A DNA stretch of 30,240 bases from NCBI GenBank assembly GCA_905197435.1, contig CAJJYX010000016.1, positions 1 through 30,240 on the forward strand, given 5' to 3'. Positions within the stretch are counted from its first letter, which is position 1. The number at the start of each line of letters is the position of its first letter. Source of the stretch: an uncultured Bacteroides sp. (GTDB lineage Bacteria; Bacteroidota; Bacteroidia; Bacteroidales; Bacteroidaceae). The notes under the pieces were generated by a model. The model did no database searches, was not told where the DNA came from, and worked only from the letters and a program-made list of their open reading frames with translations. The position numbers were made by a program, and so were the translations under genes. Below are positions 20,176-27,469 of the stretch, piece by piece.

Positions 20176-20230
20176 GGTATTAAATCAGTGTTAATCATTT
20201 ACATTAAGTTCGATAGTCGCAATCAGTCTC

Positions 20231-20305
20231 ATACTGAATGCCATTCAGTCGTATAGTGAATAGGATTCAGTCGTATAGTGAATGCCATTCTGTATACGAC
20301 TGAAT
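20231..20305. repeat. Three 22-bp tandem repeats, each holding a GAAT-N3-ATTC palindrome
   Basis: Units start at 20231, 20253 and 20275 and repeat every 22 bp with few changes. Each contains GAAT-N3-ATTC (20236-20246, 20258-20268, 20280-20290), centred at 20241, 20263 and 20285. In addition ATTCAGTCGTATA at 20265-20277 has its perfect complement at 20293-20305, able to form a 13-bp stem. The array sits in the 225-bp gap between the GH97 stop and the start of the frameshifted GH51 gene; the rest of the gap (20306-20400) shows nothing. No T-run follows the stem on the minus strand, so a plain terminator is unlikely. An operator for a dimeric regulator or an RNA-level element are both open. Confidence 0.8.
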
Positions 20306-20400
20306 TAGGACAGCTATACCATACTGATAACCAAAAGATTGCAAAAGAGCAACTCTTGCTGATATATTATTACAAACAAAGGCTACTCTCCATGCGCCCT

Positions 20401-22347
20401 TTACCTTACGATAACCGCCCCTCCCTGCGGTCGGACCGTGAGTTGCAGGCTACCGTCGGCCTTTATCTTCTGCTGCTTCAGTTGGGGTTGCATCTTCTTG
20501 TCATCGCCATAGAGAGATACTTCCTGCCCTGCCAACATGGGAAGATTGAGCTTCAAATTCAACGGCTCCTCCGTTGCATTGACAGCGGCGACGTACCATG
20601 TGTCACCGTGACGGCGGGCAAGAACAATGTATTTTCCGGGATATCCGTCTATGAAACGGGTCTCGTCCCAAGTGGTGGGCACTTGTTTCATAAAGTCGAG
20701 GCAGACTTGCGGAGCATCCGTCAGGTTGTTGGGTGCCAACGCAAAGTTCTGAACAGGGTTTTGGAAAAGCACTGCGGTGGCCAACTGGAAAATGTCCGTA
20801 GTCCGGCGAACAGTTCCACCATCGTTACCGCGGTTCAAGCGTTTGTTCAGGAATACTCCTCCGAACTCCATACACCCCACCGTATTGCGAATAAAGGGGT
20901 GCAGCGTAGCATTGAACGCCTCGTTGTCACAGAAATGCTGGTTGAATACCAAATTCTCGGAAGCCAATACCGCCTCGCTGCCCACATAGTTGGGATACAT
21001 CCGTTCCCAACCTCTGGGCAAGGTGCAGCCGTGGAAGATAACCATCAGTCCGTGGTCGTCGGCATCGCTCAGAATCTCCTCGTACAAGCGCATGGTTTCC
21101 TGCTTGTCACCACCGAAGAAGTCTACCTTGATACCCTTCACTCCCTGACTCTGCAACCAGCGCATTTCCCGCTTGCGGACAATGGAGTTATCCATCCGGT
21201 TGACAGGACCTTGCTCTATATCGTTCCAGTAGCCACTGGAGCTATACCACAGAAAGACCTCTACCCCTTTCGAACGGGCATACTTGATGAACTGCTCCAT
21301 GCGGTCGCGGCCGATGTTATTGTCCCACCAGTTGTCTATCAGAACATATTCGTATCCCATGGCGGCTGCCAGATTCACATACTGCACCTGGTCGTCGTAA
21401 TTGATACTGCCGTCCTGCCACAGAATCCAGCTCCAAGTGCCACGACCCGGCTTATAATCATGTGTGGTTGCATAGCGCGGTTCCACCACATCCCAAGGAA
21501 CAGTCGTTTCCACAATCGGCTTCAAGCTTTCGCCTACCGTCACCGTGCGCCACGGCGTGGAGCCGGGCAGTGCGAAAGCAGGCGCCACCGTACCGTTGCC
21601 ATTATTCTCCTCCGGCATGGGAAAATCAATGCGGTACAACCCGTTGTCCGAATCGCTCAACCGCGAACCGCAATAGCGGCTGTCCACCCCGGTTTCGCTG
21701 ACCAGCACCCAACCGTCATTCCCCACCCTGAACAGGCAAGGGAACGTATATCCATGTCCATAGCCCGAACGCTCGCTCATCGGGGCATCTACCTTATATT
21801 CTTCCTCGTAACTGGGCTTGGTGCGCTTCCACCCTATCATGGCATCGCTCTGCGGACAGAGGAAAGTGGTGGTGTGCGCCGGAAAGCGGAAGCCGGTCTG
21901 CTCGCTGTCCACCGTAACACTTCCTTTTCCCTGTTCCCTCGGCAAGGTGTAGCGGAAAGCAACGTCATTGTTACTGACACGGAAGGTTATCCGCACGTTT
22001 TTCCCATCACCGTTAACGAAAAAGCAAAGCAGTTCGTTTGCCCGGTAATGAATATGCGAAGCTTTAATCCCGGATTGTTCGTAAACCGTATCGAGAGCCG
22101 TAATCTTATGTTCCTTCCACTGTAACCCTTTGCAGAAGTCACCCACATTCGTCTCCATCCCCAAAGGAGAAGACTCCAGCATTTGTTTCCCATTATAGGT
22201 GATGGCATAAGACACTCCGCCATTGTCCGACGGGCAAGCGACCGTAAGCTGCAATTTTCCGTCCGGGCCATTGACAGATACGCTTTGTGCTGCCAGCGGG
22301 CCTGAAAGGGCAAACAGCCCAACAAGTAATTTCAATCTATTCTTCAT
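20401..22347 (-). CDS. GH97 retaining-type alpha-galactosidase, exported
   Basis: 648 residues with a signal peptide ending PLAAQS. The plan is that of GH97: N-terminal beta-supersandwich (to about 275), TIM barrel (about 290-540, WSWILWQDGSINYDDQVQYV near its start) and a C-terminal beta-sandwich. GH97 has an inverting alpha-glucosidase branch (SusB) and a retaining alpha-galactosidase branch (BT1871, nucleophile Asp415, acid/base Glu470). Here IKVDFFGGDK puts an aspartate, D409, at the nucleophile place, which indicates the retaining branch. E464, 55 residues later, keeps the BT1871 spacing; E458 is the other candidate. It would remove terminal alpha-D-galactose in the periplasm. The gene begins 31 bp after the GH43 stop, within the operon. 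Confidence 0.92.
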   Translation of the reverse strand: MKNRLKLLVGLFALSGPLAAQSVSVNGPDGKLQLTVACPSDNGGVSYAITYNGKQMLESSPLGMETNVGDFCKGLQWKEHKITALDTVYEQSGIKASHIHYRANELLCFFVNGDGKNVRITFRVSNNDVAFRYTLPREQGKGSVTVDSEQTGFRFPAHTTTFLCPQSDAMIGWKRTKPSYEEEYKVDAPMSERSGYGHGYTFPCLFRVGNDGWVLVSETGVDSRYCGSRLSDSDNGLYRIDFPMPEENNGNGTVAPAFALPGSTPWRTVTVGESLKPIVETTVPWDVVEPRYATTHDYKPGRGTWSWILWQDGSINYDDQVQYVNLAAAMGYEYVLIDNWWDNNIGRDRMEQFIKYARSKGVEVFLWYSSSGYWNDIEQGPVNRMDNSIVRKREMRWLQSQGVKGIKVDFFGGDKQETMRLYEEILSDADDHGLMVIFHGCTLPRGWERMYPNYVGSEAVLASENLVFNQHFCDNEAFNATLHPFIRNTVGCMEFGGVFLNKRLNRGNDGGTVRRTTDIFQLATAVLFQNPVQNFALAPNNLTDAPQVCLDFMKQVPTTWDETRFIDGYPGKYIVLARRHGDTWYVAAVNATEEPLNLKLNLPMLAGQEVSLYGDDKKMQPQLKQQKIKADGSLQLTVRPQGGAVIVR

Positions 22348-22378
22348 GATATTAAATATTATGTTGCGTCATTCAAGA

Positions 22379-24319
22379 TCAAAGGGTAGGCGTCACCGGC
22401 TTGATTGTCCCGTCTTCATTGAACTCCATCCGGTCTGTGCAGACTTCACGATGGATGCCGGGACCGTCTTTCAGGTACCACTTATTGATACGGTGATAGG
22501 CGATAATCCACTCATCCGTACCGGGAATCTGCAACACGGCATTGTGTGCCGGGCCATAAATCCCTTTCTCCGGGTGCTGAATCAGTACAACGGGTTGCTT
22601 GGCAACTTCAATGGGACCGAGCGGTGATTTTGACGTACCGTATGCCACATGATAATTGGGAGAGCCGGTGTCATCTACCGACCACATGAAATAATAGAGC
22701 CCGTTACGGTAAAAGACATAAGCAGCTTCCCGGAAAGCGTAGTCCTGCAAGGTGCCTCCCTCCGGTGTCATCACAGTAACCGTATTCTCCTTGACGGACA
22801 GCATATCTTCATTCAGCTCGGCACCTGCCATATAGCCGTTTCCCCAATAGAGGTAGGACTTACCCGAAACCGGGTCCGTAAATACATCCACATCAATCTG
22901 CTGTCCGCCACCGGTGGGTGAAGCTGCAATGATGGGACGCCCCAAATCCTTGAAAGGACCGGTGGGAGAATCACTTGTTGCCACACCTATCTGCTTGCCG
23001 CCACCATTCTTGGGGTTTCCGCTATAATAGAAAAAGTATTTGTACTTGCCGTCCACCAGCTTTTCCTCAATGCAGGGAGCCCAGGCGTTACCATCGGCCC
23101 AAGGTACCTGCTCCGACTTAAGGTCCAGCATGACACCTTCATCTTCCCAGGTCTTCAAGTCCGTGGAGGAGAATACGGTAAAGTACCAGCCTCCCCAACC
23201 CGGCTGCCCGTCCGTGGTGGAATAGATGTAATATTTCTTAGTCTGATTGGAATAGAGGATTTCAGGGTCGGCATGGAAACCGGGCAATACAGGATTATTC
23301 GGCAATGAGCCCAGCTCTGCCGGTTTGCCCCATTTACCGGTAATGCGCAACAGCTCGTTGCGGGTAATGGGGATAATCGTTCCGTGGCGGGGATGGAAAT
23401 TCATCTTCACCTCACTGTCTATCACTTTGAAATTCTTCAAGTCCGTGGTTTCCGTAAACTGGTAGCTTCCTTTCATATAGACATCATACATCAGAATGTA
23501 TTTGTCCTGCCCTATCAGTTTGAAAGTACCCGCACCTTCCACAGCCTCCTTGGTCTGTTGCTTGTAATCGGGCTCCTCCGTCCATTCTCCGGAAGTCAGG
23601 GAACGGGTGGTGGCCACCTTTATGCCGTTTCCATGTCCTTCTGTCTTATAGAAAAGGTGGAAAACACCATCCTTGTAAACAATATCTCCATCAATGCACG
23701 ACTTCCCGTTCGCCGGCAGGAACAATGGCTTTGGTTCTCCTTCCAGGTCCGTAAAGTCGGCATTGGCATAAGCATAATATATGACATCGGCCCCATCACC
23801 GTGCAGCATGGACCAATACACCATGTACTTTCCGGCCTCCGGGTCATAGATAGTCTGTGGAGCCCATACACGCTTCAAGTCTTCCTGACCGGAATAGCGT
23901 TTCTGTATATTGATAATAGAATGCGACCAGTTGACCAGGTCGGTAGATTTCAACAAAACCATGGCACGGTTGGAACTCCATCCGTTGGCCGAAACCATAT
24001 CTGTCACTACCATATAGAACGTTTTGCCGTCCTCGCAACGCAGAATATGCGGGTCGCGGACTCCCCCGGTGGAACTGATGATTTTCGAATCGATTACCGG
24101 CTTGTTGTCATTCAATGCCCAGTAGGTATAGCCATCCATGCTTACAGCATAGCGCACAGCTTCTTCAGCACCACTATTCCCTGTAAAATAAGTAAACAAA
24201 TAAGCTACGTAATCTTTTTCGGGAAAGGATTTCTGCCAGGAATATCCCGGGAGCGCAAACAATGACAATAACATTGCCGCCAAAGTCATTCGGAAAGTGT
24301 TTTTCATCCGTACAATCAT
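22379..24319 (-). CDS. Exported GH43-family protein with two complete propeller modules
   Basis: 646 residues. An internal ATG at 24307 would give a shorter signal peptide (MKNTFRMTLAAML); the first ATG has the more A-rich upstream and is kept. Module 1 (about 35-330) carries D89 in GVRDPHI, D210 in IDGDIV and E261 in VEGAGTF. Module 2 (about 345-646) carries D351 in HADPEI, D476 in IDVDVF and E531 in FREAAYV. Both therefore keep the base, modulator and acid expected of GH43, so both could be active, perhaps on different arabinose or galactose linkages. Module 2 looks like the more typical GH43 catalytic domain. It follows the GH105 gene after a 110-bp gap that contains a strong hairpin, and precedes GH97 by 31 bp. 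Confidence 0.92.
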   Translation of the reverse strand: MIVRMKNTFRMTLAAMLLSLFALPGYSWQKSFPEKDYVAYLFTYFTGNSGAEEAVRYAVSMDGYTYWALNDNKPVIDSKIISSTGGVRDPHILRCEDGKTFYMVVTDMVSANGWSSNRAMVLLKSTDLVNWSHSIINIQKRYSGQEDLKRVWAPQTIYDPEAGKYMVYWSMLHGDGADVIYYAYANADFTDLEGEPKPLFLPANGKSCIDGDIVYKDGVFHLFYKTEGHGNGIKVATTRSLTSGEWTEEPDYKQQTKEAVEGAGTFKLIGQDKYILMYDVYMKGSYQFTETTDLKNFKVIDSEVKMNFHPRHGTIIPITRNELLRITGKWGKPAELGSLPNNPVLPGFHADPEILYSNQTKKYYIYSTTDGQPGWGGWYFTVFSSTDLKTWEDEGVMLDLKSEQVPWADGNAWAPCIEEKLVDGKYKYFFYYSGNPKNGGGKQIGVATSDSPTGPFKDLGRPIIAASPTGGGQQIDVDVFTDPVSGKSYLYWGNGYMAGAELNEDMLSVKENTVTVMTPEGGTLQDYAFREAAYVFYRNGLYYFMWSVDDTGSPNYHVAYGTSKSPLGPIEVAKQPVVLIQHPEKGIYGPAHNAVLQIPGTDEWIIAYHRINKWYLKDGPGIHREVCTDRMEFNEDGTIKPVTPTL

Positions 24320-24379
24320 AATCTTTTTATATTAAACCATTTAGTGGGTGTAAAAATAACACTATATCTGCTATAATAC

Positions 24380-24419
24380 AAAATAAGTGTATATGTTGTG
24401 TAACATATACACTTATTTT
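24380..24419. terminator. Perfect 18-bp inverted repeat, probable (two-way) terminator or processing hairpin
   Basis: AAAATAAGTGTATATGTT (24380-24397) and its exact complement (24402-24419) flank a 4-nt loop. It begins 10 bp past the GH105 stop on the minus strand. The downstream arm itself ends CTTATTTT, so it can act as an intrinsic terminator in either direction. It would split GH145-like/GH105 from the rest of the cluster, or attenuate it. I found no exact TAnnTTTG box between this hairpin and the GH43 start, so read-through or an unrecognised promoter must serve the downstream genes. Confidence 0.75.
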
Positions 24420-24429
24420 ATCTTCCAAA

Positions 24430-25557
24430 TCAGTCTGCATTCAAAAAACGCACCATCTCACAAGCAGCCAGCAGGAACGCTCCTACCCCAAAATTGGCAG
24501 TGGAGTTGGCATCGACCACTTGCCCCGGAATGGCCTTCTCGCCAATAGGCTGCACATAGCCGATACGGCCGTCGGGCTGCAAGGCTACGGTGGTCAGATA
24601 ATTCCAAGCCTTCATTACTACGGGCCGATAAGCTGCCTCGTCCAGCAAGCCGTTGTTCATTCCCCATAACAGGCCGTATGTAAAAAAGGCCGTGCCACTG
24701 GTTTCCGGGCCGGGAGCATGTTCGGGGTCGAGCATACTGCGTGTCCAGTAACCTTCCGGTTGCTGACAGGCAGCTACAGATTTTGCCATTGTCAAGAAGC
24801 GGTCCACATATTCCTGGCGGTATCGGTCTGTTTCGGGCAAATCTTTCAACACCTTCGCCAGGGCAGCCAGCACCCAACCGTCACCACGTGCCCAGAAGTC
24901 CTTCTTGCCGTTCACGCTTTTGTGTTTGGGATAAATGTACTTGCCGTCGCGATAGTACAACCCTTCTTCCTCATCGTACATGACGCTGTTGGCATAGGTC
25001 CAATATTCATGCAACTTCTCCAGATACAATGGATTGCCGGTCAGCTTGTACATCTTCGTCATAACGGGCATCACCATGTAAAGCCCGTCGGCCCACCACC
25101 AGTAATCGTTCTTGTCCGTGCTCATCTGGTACTCCATCACTTCGCGTGCACGGGCTATTTTGTGGGAGTCAGGTTTCACGGTATATAAGTCCGCATAAGT
25201 CTGGAAACAAACCTGGTAGTCACCGAAAAGCACATAGTCGTCACTCTCTCCGTAGCTGTACTTCCATTCTTCCTTGTTGTCGCTTTTGGCACCTTTCCAC
25301 TCATTATGTTCCGCCCACGCCTCGGAATAGGCATAATCTTTTTCGTTACCGGTCAAGAAAAACACTTCCATGTTTCCGGTATGATAGGCTGCATTATCCC
25401 AAAAAGAGCGCCCGTGCTGCGGATGTGTGTCTTGCCAATAGTTGTTCACCCGATTGATAATCCCAATCACTTCTTCCGGTTTCGGCCGATCAGCGGTGCA
25501 CGAGGACAAGCCCCAGCAGAAAGCCAAACCTGCTAATAATAAGAATGTCGTTTTCAT
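24430..25557 (-). CDS. GH105 unsaturated glycuronyl hydrolase, lipoprotein
   Basis: 375 residues with the alpha/alpha-six-hairpin fold. A lipobox L17-S-S-C20 predicts a lipoprotein. The GH105 active-site aspartates appear as D157 in WWWADGLYM and D226 in ARGDGWVL, matching the paired Asp motifs of YteR-type enzymes. Members hydrate the double bond of 4,5-unsaturated uronic acids at chain ends left by polysaccharide lyases, which releases the sugar below. From memory, B. thetaiotaomicron BT3687 (GH105) lies next to BT3686 (GH145) in a locus for arabinogalactan; the same gene pair is adjacent here (19-bp gap). The substrate could then be unsaturated glucuronate from arabinogalactan side chains rather than unsaturated galacturonate from pectin. 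Confidence 0.93.
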   Translation of the reverse strand: MKTTFLLLAGLAFCWGLSSCTADRPKPEEVIGIINRVNNYWQDTHPQHGRSFWDNAAYHTGNMEVFFLTGNEKDYAYSEAWAEHNEWKGAKSDNKEEWKYSYGESDDYVLFGDYQVCFQTYADLYTVKPDSHKIARAREVMEYQMSTDKNDYWWWADGLYMVMPVMTKMYKLTGNPLYLEKLHEYWTYANSVMYDEEEGLYYRDGKYIYPKHKSVNGKKDFWARGDGWVLAALAKVLKDLPETDRYRQEYVDRFLTMAKSVAACQQPEGYWTRSMLDPEHAPGPETSGTAFFTYGLLWGMNNGLLDEAAYRPVVMKAWNYLTTVALQPDGRIGYVQPIGEKAIPGQVVDANSTANFGVGAFLLAACEMVRFLNAD

Positions 25558-25576
25558 ATACTAAATACTAATCTTT

Positions 25577-26899
25577 TTATCTTGCAATTTCCAATACATA
25601 TACCGGTTGCGGTGCAAATTCCACTGTCTGTTCCCCATCCCCTTGCTTGGTATGCTGCACAAACAGATGGAGCTGCTTCTTGCTTTTCCACAATTCCGTG
25701 TCATGGGACGGTTCCCAGGCATCGACAGCAAAACCGGTCAAATCACTGATGCTCCACTTGCCGTTCGCCACATTCGCAGCATGTGCCAAAGAGACCCTGC
25801 TGCCCCGTTCCTCATCCCGGAACACATAGAATATCTCTCCGCCATCCACTACAATACGCGGACGGGCTATCGGAATCATCTTCGTCCCTCCGCCTTTCAA
25901 GGAAAAAGGAGTGGTACGTCCGGACACCTGGCGGTTATGCCACATCTGCCCGTCATGCCAGACAATCCGGTATTGAGGGACATCGCTGTCCGGGTCGCGC
26001 CAGTAAGAAGCAATGTACGGATGGCCGCCTGCATCGGCGCTCATGCTGGTCTGGTTAATCAGCTCCGAATTTTGAGGAATGCGGCAGGCATACTCCGCAT
26101 TGTCCAGGCGGATAGGCAAATCATATTTCTCACCGGTTGTTTTATGCCACGTCACACCATTGTCAAAAGAGCAGGCATAGCAAAGGTCGTGGTTGGTTTC
26201 CACATGCCACGTCTCGCGCCAGACCCACGACAGATGGATGGTTCCCCGTTCGTCCACGTACCACTGCCAATAAGCATTGCGCTTGTTCTCGCCATCAATC
26301 AGTACATCCTGCACACGGCTCCATTTCTTCTCTTTCAAGGAATAGCGGTTCATCACCAGGTTGCCTCGGCCGGAAGAACCGGAACGGTATGCAAACAGCA
26401 GGTCGCCTCCGGACAGCAGATAAAACTCCGGATAAGTTACGTTATCCTCGTCCACTCCCGTCATGGGCTCTTTCCCGCCCAGTTCCAGAGAATGGGGAGC
26501 CACACTGCGGCAGTAGTTCAAGGGATGTCCGTGGTGGTCGAAGGCTACGTGTATATACCCCTCGCCATCCAGCATCATGCTGATGACGTTATGGGCATCC
26601 TTTGCATTTCCCTTGTACTGTGTGCGGTGCAGTGTCCATTGCCCGGAGTTAAGCTTCCGCTTTCCAAGAGTCAGGAATCCTTCCTCATCGTAATAGCTGA
26701 TGTATTGCTCATCCCCTTGCGTCACCAGGGAATTATTGCGGAATACGGTGGTGTTGACGGAAGTCTGGCTGTATCCTTTCCCCACTTCCACCAGATGTCC
26801 TTCGGGAGAGACACCGGCAGCGTCCTGCGCACAGAGCGCCGCCGGACATCCCAAAAGCCCAAAAGCCCAAATAACCGATAACTTCAAATATTGCTTCAT
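25577..26899 (-). CDS. GH145-like seven-bladed propeller protein (BNR_4 type), exported
   Basis: 440 residues with a signal peptide ending LCAQD. Repeated strand patterns and the family text HVAFDHHGHPLNYCRS (about 117-132) place it in the BNR_4 propeller group, which includes ulvan lyase families and GH145. The adjacent GH105 gene and the length favour GH145, founded by BT3686, which cleaves L-Rha-alpha-1,4-GlcA with a single catalytic histidine, His48, reported not to be invariant in the family. Here residues 42-54 read GYSQTSVNTTVFR; Q45 lies close to that position and no histidine is nearby (nearest H35). So it may lack rhamnosidase activity or have another role. It is the first gene of the operon, with a -7 box 62 bp upstream. 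The alignment to His48 is by eye from memory. Confidence 0.8.
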   Translation of the reverse strand: MKQYLKLSVIWAFGLLGCPAALCAQDAAGVSPEGHLVEVGKGYSQTSVNTTVFRNNSLVTQGDEQYISYYDEEGFLTLGKRKLNSGQWTLHRTQYKGNAKDAHNVISMMLDGEGYIHVAFDHHGHPLNYCRSVAPHSLELGGKEPMTGVDEDNVTYPEFYLLSGGDLLFAYRSGSSGRGNLVMNRYSLKEKKWSRVQDVLIDGENKRNAYWQWYVDERGTIHLSWVWRETWHVETNHDLCYACSFDNGVTWHKTTGEKYDLPIRLDNAEYACRIPQNSELINQTSMSADAGGHPYIASYWRDPDSDVPQYRIVWHDGQMWHNRQVSGRTTPFSLKGGGTKMIPIARPRIVVDGGEIFYVFRDEERGSRVSLAHAANVANGKWSISDLTGFAVDAWEPSHDTELWKSKKQLHLFVQHTKQGDGEQTVEFAPQPVYVLEIAR

Positions 26900-26960
26900 C
26901 CTACTATTATTTTATACTGCCAATATTCCATACTGCCAAGAAATGAATTTTTCATTGTTG

Positions 26961-26968
26961 CAAATATA
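26961..26968 (-). promoter_or_regulatory. Candidate -7 box for the main hydrolase operon
   Basis: On the minus strand TATATTTG matches TAnnTTTG exactly, about 60 bp upstream of the GH145-like ATG. A TTTG is present farther upstream (26999-26996) but at 27 bp, longer than the usual 19, so this promoter probably needs an activator such as the locus regulator. Confidence 0.5.
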
Positions 26969-27046
26969 TCCCATTAAAAGTAACCGCACATACTACAAAT
27001 AAATCAAAAGAGGTGAATAATCAGTCAAAAGGCATGCAAAAGCGCA

Positions 27047-27070
27047 CCCGGCATATCACTTATACCGGAT
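27047..27070 (-). terminator. Hairpin terminator downstream of the small membrane-peptide ORF
   Basis: On the minus strand CCGGTAT (27068-27062) pairs with ATGCCGG (27054-27048), six Watson-Crick pairs and one G-U pair that exists only in the minus-strand RNA, with flanking pairs extending it. It is followed by GCGCTTTTGC. The orientation suggests that a short minus-strand transcript ends here before the operon promoter. Confidence 0.45.
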
Positions 27071-27126
27071 GGAAAGCAAAAAAGACAAGAAGACAAAAGA
27101 ACAATCGAACTCAGTAACGGTACGCC

Positions 27127-27228
27127 TCAACCGACTCTACGAGTGATTTCCTTCATGAACCGCACCAGCACAAGAGCAATGCAGTAAGCTATAATCTGTT
27201 CAAACCAGAAGTCGAGTCCTTCAAACAT
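27127..27228 (-). CDS. Candidate 33-residue single-span membrane peptide
   Basis: An ATG at 27228 opens 33 codons ending in TGA. The peptide starts MFEGLDFWFEQ, has a hydrophobic core (IIAYCIALVLV, residues 12-22) and a basic tail (RFMKEITRRVG), so it is the shape of a small inner-membrane peptide with the positive end inside. An in-frame stop lies four codons upstream, so it is not the tail of a longer gene. A minus-strand terminator-like hairpin lies 57 bp downstream. No standard ribosome site or exact -7 box is seen upstream. I do not recognise a family. It lies between hemW (divergent) and the operon promoter and could be an independent small gene, an operon leader peptide, or chance. Confidence 0.4.
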   Translation of the reverse strand: MFEGLDFWFEQIIAYCIALVLVRFMKEITRRVG

Positions 27229-27258
27229 GGATTCATATTATTTTAATGGGATAACAAT

Positions 27259-27287
27259 CTCCTTTTTCAGAGAGCAAAGAAAAGGAG
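27259..27287. terminator. 8-bp hairpin next to the orphan C-terminal remnant
   Basis: CTCCTTTT (27259-27266) pairs with AAAAGGAG (27280-27287) over a 13-nt loop. It starts 1 bp after the stop codon of the coding remnant on the minus strand, as expected for that lost gene's terminator. On the plus strand the stem is followed by TTTATT. Confidence 0.35.
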
Positions 27288-27288
27288 T

Positions 27289-27381
27289 TTATTCGGAATA
27301 ACGGATTTCCATACCACTCAAAAGATGTCCTTTTTTTCCGGGTTGCACGCCGAAGCCGGGAATGCCTGTCACGTCACCGGT
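27289..27381 (-). pseudogene. Orphan C-terminal coding remnant, family unknown
   Basis: A 30-codon open stretch on the minus strand between an in-frame stop (27382-27384) and TAA at 27289. The last part reads PGKKGHLLSGMEIRYSE, which has the composition and codon use of a real protein end, and a hairpin follows the stop at once. There is an internal ATG only eight codons from the end. I do not recognise the family. It may be what is left of a gene removed when the hydrolase locus was inserted beside hemW, or chance. Confidence 0.35.
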
Positions 27382-27438
27382 TTATAACCACATTGTATTA
27401 AATGTCCCCAAAACCGGTATATTCTCCAGCCAAAAGAC

Positions 27439-27446
27439 TATTTTTG
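27439..27446 (+). promoter_or_regulatory. Candidate -7 box for hemW
   Basis: TATTTTTG matches TAnnTTTG exactly and ends 23 bp before the hemW ATG. No TTTG at the usual -33 position. Confidence 0.5.
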
Positions 27447-27469
27447 CAGCAAATATCCATTAGCATACC

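Noticed and set aside
20278..22125. Plus-strand open frame of 615 codons opposite GH97
   Set aside because: Antisense shadow. Its start falls inside the 22-bp repeat array and the protein has no recognisable features.
25577..26899. Polysaccharide lyase family 24 or 25 (ulvan lyase) call
   Set aside because: The same propeller group is involved, but the neighbouring GH105, the arabinose/galactose enzymes and the length point to GH145; ulvan would require sulfatases, and none is present.
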